In this document: positions 55,918-64,000 of the stretch, in pieces | Layout: each line of letters starts with the position of its first letter | Numbering within the stretch: the stretch's first letter is position 1 | Assembly: GCF_000471905.2 (NCBI RefSeq) | Contig: NW_006498572.1 | Location: 828,238-892,237 of the forward strand | DNA: 64,000 nucleotides | Direction: 5' to 3' | DNA from: Amborella trichopoda | Lineage: Eukaryota > Streptophyta > Magnoliopsida > Amborellales > Amborellaceae | The notes under the pieces: generated by a model | Seen by the model: only the letters and a program-made list of their open reading frames with translations | Database searches by the model: none | Told to the model about the DNA's origin: nothing | Program-made: the position numbers and the translations under genes

Positions 55918-57012
55918 CTCCGCATCAAAGGGAATGAGAGGGGGGGAAAGGGCTCAAATCTTTGAGAGGGAATTCTTCAATCACTTTTTGTTCTTTGCCC
56001 CTGAGCTGAGCTTTCAATGTCTTACTCTCCAGGCTCCATTTCCTTGGAACTGGGTGGAGTGTTAGATCCATGCATATGTGCACGGTGCAAAGATGTGCTC
56101 CGGGCGGGCTACGGGATTGGTGCATGTGTGCCCCTTGCAGAAGAACTTCGGGTGACCTCGGGGTCAACCCGAGCTCGAGTACCGTGTCTCACCTTAAGAG
56201 GCCTGGGCCGTGAGCCTGTGTGTGTGATGGAATAGTCGTGCGATCATCCCTCACAGAGTGAGGGGACATGTGTTGGGAGGGGGTACTAAGAGGTTCCCCT
56301 TCGTGTGCTCGGGTAGACGAAGCAATAGGGCTGCCCCGAGCGATGCAGTGCATATGCAAGGGGTGTGCAAGGCCGGGTCCAAGATGAGCCGAAACTTGAC
56401 ATTGTCCCGAGGTAACCTGAGGGTGGCCCCGAGTGGCAGCTAGAATGGATGGTCTACTAGCTTTGGTGGGTGTGTGTGAGGTGGTGGCTTCAGAGCCGCC
56501 TCAACCTAGTGTCGGGCATTCTGTTACAAGGGCTCGAAGTGATAAAGAATGGGGGGTAGCCTCGTGGCGACCCACAGGAGAAACGATAGATGAACTGGCA
56601 GTCGCAGGAGAGGGAAGGGCGGCCTTCGGGCTGCCCCGAGCAGTGGGACTTACAAGTGAGTTGCTAGTAGTAGGGTGCGTGCTATGTGTGGTGGCATGTG
56701 TGCCACCAACGCAGGGTGCATTGACAGAGGGTCCACAATTGCAAGGAGGTAGGGAGCGAGGGACTTTTAGGTCCATCCTCATCTCTTTCCAGGTGATGAC
56801 CTAGGAGCGCGACACAGGGTTGATGCTCAGGAGAAAGGTTGGCAGCGAGGTTCGCAGAACCTGATCCTGATGATGACTCACGAGTGCGGAGATTATGAAA
56901 CCGCCAACTCGTATGAAGGGGTTAAGCAAACCCAAAGACAGGTGTGTGTATAGTGAGCAAGAATGAAAAAAAAGGAAGGTCAAACAAGAACGATCCAACA
57001 ATGGGGTTGCGT
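55918..57012 (-). mobile_element. Gyp-1 5' leader
   Basis: Between PBS and gag. Contains Ser/Thr/Pro-rich short frames similar to the Gyp-2 leader frame, and on the plus strand GTGGGTGTGTG/GGGGTAGCC blocks. I see no domain; one 123-codon plus-strand frame (56433-56804) is judged a shadow. Confidence 0.5.
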
Positions 57013-57032
57013 GTCCCTAGTAGAATCGCCAA
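57013..57032 (-). other. Gyp-1 primer binding site
   Basis: TTGGCGATTCTACTAGGGAC on the minus strand, two to three bases from the LTR end at 57035; same site as in Gyp-2 and Gyp-3 with C-to-T/G-to-A changes. Confidence 0.7.
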
Positions 57033-57199
57033 GCTGGTTAGGTGCCTCGATCTCGCCCTCGGATCTAGATGATTTGGTGGCATTGTTTCGGGTTCGAGAT
57101 AGACCCAAGACCTAAGATTGATCTCTCAGAGCAAGAGTACCAACCAATGAGAGAGGAATCAAGATCATAAGGACTACCAATCGATGAGAGAGGAATTAA

Positions 57200-57700
57200 G
57201 GTCACGGGCAGCGATAGGCATCACCATTGGCAACACGAGAAGGCAGCACGTCCCTCACAGGCGGCGATAACTTATGGTTAGGCGCACGACGATAGGCGTG
57301 GGACGCAAGAGAAGCCTGCATACAGTGATAGGCGTCGAGCTCACAAAAGAAGCCTACGCACGACGATAGGCATCAAGCGCATGAAAGAAGCTTACGTACT
57401 GTGAAACGCATCAGGCGTACGAAAGAAGCTTGCGCACGACGATATGCAGCGAGCCTAGGAAAGAAGTCTGTGCATGGCGATAGGCACCGATCGCACGAAA
57501 GAAGCATGTGCACGGCGATAGGCACCGAACGCAAGAGAGAAGCTCGTGGACGATGATAGGTATTGCTGCGACACTTCACGGGTGGCGATAGGCATCGTCG
57601 TCTGCTATAAGCATGCAATAGGGTGAGACCCTTGCAGGTGGCAATAGGCATCGCCGACTACGCTTACTCGGGATGCCCAAGATACGCCTGCGGACGGCGA
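57200..57700 (-). repeat. Minisatellite, about 40-48 bp x 9, in Gyp-1 5' LTR
   Basis: Units of type GCGCACGACGATAGGCATCG followed by AGCGCACGAAAGAAGC. Different in unit and length from the arrays of the Gyp-2 LTRs. Confidence 0.8.
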
Positions 57701-58047
57701 TGAGCAGCGCCCTTTGCAAACTTCTTTGAGAGACAAAGACGAACAAAGAAAGGGAGAAAGAAGCTGGCGCATGGCGCTACCATCGCCATACACGACCTTC
57801 GAAATCACAGAAGGGGAAAGAAAGAAAGAGGCATGCACGACATTGCCACTGCCGCACATAGCCTTTGAGAAAAACTCAGATGAAGGAGAAGAAAGAGAAG
57901 GAGAGAGAGAAGAAGAGAGGAAAGAAAAGAAGAGGAAAGAAAAGAAGAGAAAGAAATTTACCTTAAGCGCAGGGGTACTGACCTAAAAGTTTTTGTCTCC
58001 TTCTTCTCTCTCTCAAGACGTGACCCTACATTGAGAAGAGATGGAAA

Positions 58048-58100
58048 TTTTATTAAGCAAAGTTTAGTCCTTGTAGAATGATAGTACGTGATATATATAG
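58048..58100 (-). promoter_or_regulatory. TATA box and AATAAA signal of Gyp-1 5' LTR
   Basis: Minus-strand CTATATATAT (58091-58100) followed about 40 bases on by AATAAA (58048-58053). Confidence 0.6.
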
Positions 58101-59382
58101 AGTTTTGCTCAAACATGGGTGGATTGATCAAAATTAAACCTAATTACTGAAAATTAAGATTTAATTGAGTTAAAGAAATTTTAAAAATGGGTACAAAATG
58201 ATAGATTTGCCCCTTCCTAACAATTTGGAAACCTCTAGAACAATCATTGTTGTTGCCTTAGAACATGCGTGATCTTTCGTGGATGATCCGGGGTTGCTCT
58301 GGTGCCTGTTTGTCTGAAAGATGATAGTTTTCTTGTAGGGCTGGGCATGGCGATCGATTTGATACCAACTTCGAGTCATGGATCTTGTTTTTAAGCCACG
58401 ATCATGCGACTTGAAATTTCGATGGATCTTGAAAACTTTGGATCGATAGTGTGCTCATTTCTTAATGTTTTTTCGTGAGTTCTTCATTGATACCGTCACA
58501 GTCACATGGCAACAAACACAGCTCGATTTCGTATTCGGAAGAGAATTTTACAACTTTGGAGTTTTGGCAAGAATCTAGAATTCCAATGCTAGAATTTGCA
58601 GTCACTTCATCGGCCTCGTATGTGAAATCCGACCGTTCATCACGTACGGCGTTCGAGACAATGATAGCTGTGAACCTTGCGCACGTGATGCAAGTAGTTT
58701 CACGTCGATTGGGTTCATGAACACGGTGAGTGGGCCGCTCGAACGAGGAATGTTACTGCAGATTTTCCTACAACTTCCTTCACAGATCGACAACTTCTCT
58801 CTAGCTTTTCTTCGTGCTCGAGCGTCGTCACGGGGCGAGCCACTTATCGAAACACTCTTGACGAGACAAACATGCTCAAAAACTTTGAGCGTGATCTAAC
58901 TCAAGATGAATGAGATATGGCCATCGCAAGTCACTGTTCGTGACTGTCCCTTTAATTTGCAGGGTGGCCATGTGGGAATAGTGTGACGCTCATCCTGTTT
59001 CATTCTTTTACACATAACTTCTTCTTGGAGTATCTGTTTAAGCTTAAATTTAACCCTTAGGGGTTTTCAACTGTGACGGATCCAATGGCGGTCGTCTCAT
59101 AGAAAATTGATGCCCTAAAATATAGTTCTAGTTACAGAGGTTCGTTTCAGGGTGCTAAAGGTTGATTCATTCAAAACTGTTTCTCAGTCTGCACTGCCTT
59201 AGACATGTTGGAATGCGACAAAACTTGACAGGAGACGTTTTGCAGTCTTTATGAAGATTTTGACCTGTTCTAGGGCCGTTTTGAGACTATCAAAATTTCC
59301 ACTGTTTGTCAGGCTTTATTGACCGACATCTCTATTTTATTCTGCAACGAGAACCCATGGTGCTGAAAAATGTCTTCAAATA

Positions 59383-60420
59383 GTGGTGAAGGTGGCTTTG
59401 GGGCCGACCCGTGGTGGTTGGGAGGTCCCACCTTTAGATTTGTCGGGCCTAACAATGTGGTGCACATGTTGGGGAGGCCTTGTGGCACCATTCATAGTGT
59501 GAAGATATATGTGCGAGTGTGACCAACGGATGGGCCGTTCGTATTGTGCTCGGTGGGGGATCACCTTTGAGATGCACTGTACCAAGTGAATAACATGTGG
59601 TATTAGTGGAGTGGTTTTCGAGTCACTCTTAAGTGTTGGCTAGAGCAGTAAGAGGCCCAGTGCATAAGAGTGAGTCGGGGTGACCTTTGGGTTGCCTTGA
59701 GGTGTCAGACCAGTGGCGAGGCTGCTGGTCCTAGTGAGTGAGTGAGAGGGGTTGTCATTAGACCTCCTTTTGTGTGATGGAACGATGGTTGGGCTGCCAA
59801 TTTGAGTGGTGATGACTGGACCAGTAGCTAGGCTGCTGGTTTGATAAATAGAAGTGTGGGGGGTAGCCTTGCAGCCACTTGAATGTGATGGGCCAGTGGT
59901 ATAGCTGTTAGTACGAGGTGTGTGAGTGGAACCAATGATCAAGCCTCTGTTACGTTTGTGGAGTCAATTGGGGGTGGCTTTTTGGCTGTTCACAGTGGCA
60001 ATGGCGGTAGAGTTGCCAATTGTGGAAAGAAGAGAGGTAGACTTAGAGCTGCCTTTAGAATTCAGACTGGCGGATGAACTGCCAGTGGCTAGGTTCACAT
60101 GATAAGTAGTGGCTTTCGAGTCACCAATGCATGCAATAATAGTAGCTTGGCTGTTGGTGTCGAGAGATGGGGAGTGAGGGACTCGGGGGTCCCTTCTTAC
60201 CCTAGATTGGGTTGTAGCCTAGGTGCGAGCGGTTTAACTGCTTCGCGAAAGAAAGATGCGAGATGCAGGTATAGGAACCCTCCTCCGGAAGGACGAACTC
60301 AGGGGGATCATGAAATCCCCAACTCGAAAATAGGAGTTGGTCTGCTCCATAGCCATGTTTATGTGTGGGTTATATTCAAAACGTGTTTGTAAGCAAACCA
60401 GGACAACTTTGGGGTCGCGT
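59383..60420 (-). mobile_element. Gyp-3 5' leader
   Basis: Minus-sense sequence following the PBS at 60421. It resembles the Gyp-1 and Gyp-2 leaders (GGGACTCGGGGGTCCC, GGGGTCGCGTGTCCCC) and has the same Ser/Thr/His-rich character, e.g. a 100-codon frame at 59640-59942. Interrupted on the left by the Gyp-1 LTR at 59382. Confidence 0.6.
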
Positions 60421-60440
60421 GTCCCCAGTGGAGTCGCCAG
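60421..60440 (-). other. Gyp-3 primer binding site
   Basis: CTGGCGACTCCACTGGGGAC on the minus strand: the best preserved copy of this site in the window. Confidence 0.8.
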
Positions 60441-60944
60441 CTAGTTGGCTCTAGTATTTTATGCGAAAAAAAAACCCTTTCTTAAAACCGCAGTGCTATT
60501 CTTAGGATAAAGAGAAGAAGAAAAAGGCATGTTTTGTGCCCCACCTTTAGGGTTCACTCGCGTGTGTGCATTCGGGTGACTCATATGCTAGCTAAGATAG
60601 GGGGCGAGCGGTACAGTATGTTTGTGCGATTCGAACCAACAAAAGAAAAGAAATGTAAGGTAAGGCTTACCTCACTTAGTGGGGTCGGAACACATACGAG
60701 TGCTGAGCCCCTCTTAGATCACTTCAAAAAGCCCTCCTGCCATTCGGCTTGGATTGGCTTCAGCTCCCTTACACTTGCACTTTGTGCACTTACACACTTT
60801 TTTGATGGCTTGAATTGATGACCCTTGGCTCATCTAGGTGAGAGTCTGAGAGTTGTGAGGTTGGTTTATAGAGGGGTTTCGAGAGGATCTATGGGTTTGA
60901 GATAGTTTGAGAGGTTTTGAGTCAAGAAGTCAAGAAATAAGAAG

Positions 60945-61850
60945 GGGAAGAAACCACTCCGTGAAATTTTACAATCCTTCTGGTGTCACCTCCCCTAGCA
61001 AGTAATATCGACGATGGAAATAAGGGTATTAGGCACAAAGCCTAGATACCTTGGAGGCTAGTCAGTGGTATGTGGCCCAACGAAGGGGGTTGCAATCAAG
61101 AGCAAGCCTCCTTGAAGAGTGACATGAAAAGTAAAAGAGGAAGAAGAGAAGCAAAGGTGCTCAAGGGCGAGTCAGAGGTACGTGGCCCCACAAAGGGGCT
61201 TGCAACTAAGAGCTTTGAGTTAAGAAGTCAAGAAGTAAGAAGGGGAAGAAACCACTCCTTGAAATTTTACCAACTTTCTGGCATCACCTCCCTAAGGAGG
61301 TAATACCAACGATGGGAATAAGGGTATTAGGCAGGAAGGTTAGATACCTCAGAGGCTAGTCAGAGGTATGTGGCGAAGGGGGTTGCAATCAAGAGCAAGT
61401 CTCCTTAAAGAGTGAGATGAAATGTAAAAATAGGAAGAAGAGAAGCAAAGGTGCTCCAGAGCGAGTCAGAGGTATGTCGCCCCACAAAGGGGGTTGCAAT
61501 TAAGAGCACGACCCCTTCAAAGGATTGAGACAAAATAAGAAAAAGAGGAGGAAATAAAAAGCACTCCGGAGCGAGAAAGAGGTATGTGATCCCACAAAGG
61601 TGGGTTGCAACCAAGAGCACGGCCCCTCCTAAGTCATGAGACGAAAAGAGAAGAGAAGACGAGGAGAAAGGGAACTACTTGGTAATATCGAATATCCTCG
61701 TGGCATAGCCTCCCCAAGGAGGCTATGGTGGAGACTTGATAAACGTGCTAGAAGTTGAGCCTAGGCACCCAGGGGACGAGTCGTATGTAGCCCCACAAAG
61801 GGGGTTGCAATCAAAAGCACGTCCCCTTAAGGAGTGAAAAGAAGAAATGA
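60945..61850 (-). repeat. Higher-order tandem repeat in Gyp-3 LTR
   Basis: GCGAGTCAGAGGTATGTGGC with CCCACAAAGGGGGTTGCAAT and AAGAGCACG recurs at about 61051, 61169, 61350, 61460, 61572 and 61775. A larger block (GAAGAAACCACTCCGTGAAA, CACCTCCCTAAGGAGGTAAT, GGGTATTAGGCA) recurs at about 60950, 61245 and 61670. Confidence 0.85.
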
Positions 61851-61854
61851 GAAG

Positions 61855-62676
61855 AGAAGGGCTAGAGGAGAAGAGAGAGAGAATGAGAGAGGAGAGAGAG
61901 ATAAAGAGGGATAGGGAGTAAGAAAAGAGAGAAAGGAGAGCGGACGGAGAAAAAAAGAAGAGGGAAGAAGAGAGGGGGAGAGAGAGTGTGAGAGGGAGGG
62001 GGCGTGGGTCGGCGACCTAGCCGTCAGTCTAAGGAGACGGGAGAGGGAGAGAGAGATAGAGAGTGGGCGAGGGAGGGAGACAGGTCGGTGACTTAGCCGT
62101 TGATATAGAGAGAGAGAGGGAGAGAAGAAAAAATGAAAAAAAGGGGAAAGATGAGACGGCGGCTTAGCCGTCGATCCGTGGAGACGAGAGAGAGAGAGAA
62201 GGAGGGGAGAGAGCGAGAGAGGGAGGGGGAGAGAGCGAAGAGAGAGAGAGGAGAGAAGAAGAGAGAGAAGAAAGAAGAGAGAGAGAGATGGTACGGTACG
62301 TNNNNNNNNNNNNNNNNNNNNNNNNNNNNNNNNNNNNNNNNNNNNNNNNNNNNNNNNNNNNNNNNNNNNNNNNNNNNNNNNNNNNNNNNNNNNNNNNNNN
62401 NNNNNNNNNNNNNNNNNNNNNNNNNNNNNNNNNNNNNNNNNNNNNNNNNNNNNNNNNNNNNNNNNNNNNNNNNNNNNNNNNNNNNNNNNNNNNNNNNNNN
62501 NNNNNNNNNNNNNNNNNNNNNNNNNNNNNNNNNNNNNNNNNNNNNNNNNNNNNNNNNNNNNNNNNNNNNNNNNNNNNNNNNNNNNNNNNNNNNNNGAGAG
62601 CGAGAGAGAGGGGGGAGGAGAGCAAGAGAGAGAGAGGTAGAGGAAGAAAGAGAGAGAGAAAGAAAGAGAGAGAGAG
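61855..62676. repeat. Purine tract of Gyp-3 LTR
   Basis: GA-rich sequence of about 450 bases left of the gap and about 80 bases right of it, interrupted by GGTCGGCGACCTAGCCGTC-like copies at about 62008, 62088 and 62154. Frames through it are artefacts. Confidence 0.85.
62302..62595. other. Assembly gap (294 N)
   Basis: Run of N within the purine tract of the Gyp-3 LTR. Confidence 0.99.
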
Positions 62677-63340
62677 ATGTCGGGTACTTAGGTGAGAGGC
62701 CGATGACTCGAGTCCGACGACTAGGTTAGATCCCGATGGCTCTTGAAAGTTCTTTGGAGGGGCCCAAGGACGAGGGTAGGAGGGCAAGGTTGTGGGGTTC
62801 AAGGGTGTGATGTATGGCTTGGGGTAAGCTAGAGAGTATGGTTAACCTAAGTAAGGGGGTGTATGGTGTAGAGAAGGTAGTTTAAGGTGTATGGTTATTT
62901 ACGGTCTAGGATGGACTAGAGAAGGTAATCTATGGTGTATGATGGTTTATGGTCTAGGGTGGACTAAAGAAGGTAGTCTAGTCTAGGGTGTAGGGATTTT
63001 GTGGTCTAGAGTGGATTAGAGAAGGTAGTCTAAGGTGTAGGCCGATTTGTGATCTAGGGTGGAGAGATTTTGTAGTTCAAGGGTATGCTTTCATAAACAA
63101 AATATTTCTCTCTCTTCTCTTGGTTTGGCACAAATCAATTAATTTCTAACTAAAATTGCCAACAGTAAACAAATAATAAGCCTTTAGCTTATATATAGGA
63201 GCTCTTTAAACAAGGGTGCACACTCAAAATCTACCCTAATTGCATGAAAATGGAATTCGAATGAATTAAAGTGAATTTCATATTTGGTGAAAAATGACCA
63301 TTTTTGCCCTTCAAAAATCACCGAAATGATGAATAGGTCC

Positions 63341-63820
63341 CAAAAAGGAGCTTCTTCCCATTCACATAGATCAGGGGCTGCTCGATTGTTATTCGGTGAT
63401 ATTTCATACCAAGGTTTAAAAAATTGTCACCCCAATCCAGATCAGTGGGAAATTCACCGCAATCCAGATCGGTGAGAATCATCGCAAATGTTCTGGATCC
63501 ACTAATAAAATGGGATCCGACCGTGTAGCTACAATGAATCGTCATTTTAACGTCAGGAATCGATGGACACCAAAAAGGAGCTTCTTCCCATCCACATAGA
63601 TCGGGGGCTTCTGGATTGTTATTCGGTGATATTTCAGACCAAGGTTTAAAAAATCGTCACCCCAATCCAAATCGTCACCCCAATCCAGATCGGCAGGAAA
63701 TCATCACCGCAATCCAAATCGACGGGAATCATCGCAAATGTTCTGGATCCGCTAATAAAATGGGATCCGACCGTGTAGCTACAATGAATCGTGATTCTAA
63801 CGTTAGGAATCGATGGACAG
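63341..63820 (-). repeat. 231-bp tandem duplication in Gyp-3 LTR
   Basis: CAAAAAGGAGCTTCTTCCCA starts at 63341 and again at 63572; both copies continue through GATCCGACCGTGTAGCTACA to AATCGATGGACA. The left LTR copy (about 754-980) has a single unit. The second unit has its own small CACCCCAATCC duplication. Confidence 0.9.
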
Positions 63821-63822
63821 CT

Positions 63823-63964
63823 ACAATAAACCCAATGCCGTGAGCCGATATTATTTGTTTACTTGAAAATTGAGTAATTTTAATATTATTCTTACAATAA
63901 ACCTAATGGCATGAGCCGGTATTATTTGTTTACTTGAAAATTGAGTAATTTTAATATTATTCTT
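63823..63964 (-). repeat. 71-bp tandem duplication in Gyp-3 LTR
   Basis: ACAATAAACCCAATGCCGTG at 63823 and ACAATAAACCTAATGGCATG at 63894, each followed by ATTATTTGTTTACTTGAAAA. The left LTR copy has one unit (about 985-1055). Confidence 0.9.
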
Positions 63965-64000
63965 TCGAAACCCCAGGTCCAAGGGCCAATACGCAAGTCG

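Larger units (their letters stand above)
57035..59382 (-). mobile_element. Gyp-1 5' LTR
   Basis: Plus-sense ends TGGTTAGGTGCC...TGTCTTCAAATA. It pairs with the interrupted LTR at 5202-17967 rather than with the Gyp-2 LTRs by its GGCGATAGG-type minisatellite and CAGGGGTACYGAC / GTCCTTGTA blocks. The terminal TG has become TA on the minus strand. Confidence 0.8.
60442..64000 (-). mobile_element. Gyp-3 LTR, right copy (partial)
   Basis: Begins at the PBS side (TAGTTGGCTCTAG in plus sense) and runs past the window end, so it exceeds 3.5 kb. Contains a long tandem array, a purine tract with a gap, a TATA box at about 63190, and from 62614 the sequence shared with 1-1080. With the PBS on its left it is the 5' LTR of a minus-strand element. 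Confidence 0.75.

Noticed and set aside
56433-56804. Plus-strand frame of 123 codons in the Gyp-1 leader.
   Set aside because: Low-complexity Val/Gly/Ala composition, opposite to the element, with no counterpart in the Gyp-2 or Gyp-3 leaders.
5202-59382. Four same-family LTRs as a tandem array produced by unequal LTR recombination.
   Set aside because: The perfect GAGCT duplication around 22170-54923 and the pairing of minisatellites indicate one element inserted into another.
1-64000. tRNA, rRNA or other structured RNA genes.
   Set aside because: I saw no cloverleaf or rRNA signature; tRNA-like matches are limited to the short primer binding sites.

Overview
The window is repeat-dense plant nuclear DNA with no recognisable host gene. 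The diagnostic features are Ty3/gypsy elements with the plant Tat-type layout (an extra archaeal-type RNase H, PPTs of the GGTGGGGCAAG or AAAGAGGGGCAAC type, and TGGCGACTCCACTGGGGAC-type primer sites), a Ty1/copia element primed from a tRNA-iMet-type site, and a plant mobile domain (PMD) reading frame. I cannot narrow the species further. Three assembly gaps (runs of N) lie at 11855-12216, 23601-23783 and 62302-62595.

Names used here: Gyp-3 = outermost gypsy family; Gyp-4 = a plus-strand LTR; Gyp-1 and Gyp-2 = two members of one gypsy family, minus strand; Tat-1 = a gypsy element with a full but broken pol, minus strand; Cop-1 = a copia element, plus strand.

Layout from left to right: Gyp-3 LTR copy (1-2690, minus); Gyp-4 LTR plus PBS (about 2691-5199, plus); Gyp-1 3' LTR (5202-17967), split by Cop-1 (7889-15953); Gyp-1 3' half with gag (17968-22169); Gyp-2 (22170-54923), whose 3' region is split by Tat-1 (25858-39255); Gyp-1 5' half (54924-57034); Gyp-1 5' LTR (57035-59382); Gyp-3 leader and PBS (59383-60441); Gyp-3 LTR (60442 to beyond 64000).

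The nesting order can be read from target-site duplications. Gyp-2 is flanked by identical GAGCT on both sides and sits inside the gag of its relative Gyp-1. Tat-1 is flanked by CATGT and CGCAT, both explained by CpG decay of CGCGT, which is still present in a local paralogous copy of the target. Cop-1 is flanked by TTCAC and ATCAC.

The most interesting content is Gyp-2. It keeps gag and a stretch that normally surrounds the protease, but reverse transcriptase, RNase H and integrase are absent. In their place is a 3.4-kb opposite-strand coding region with PMD similarity, an acidic middle and a coiled-coil-like tail. It is preceded by its own TATA-like box and leader between two minisatellite blocks. 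Gyp-1 has gag only. These look like non-autonomous elements that would depend on proteins supplied in trans. Tat-1 shows a full pol order (PR-RT-RH-aRH-INT), but stops and an integrase Asp-to-Asn change make it inactive. Much of the rest is hypervariable LTR and UTR sequence rich in minisatellites and purine-only tracts.
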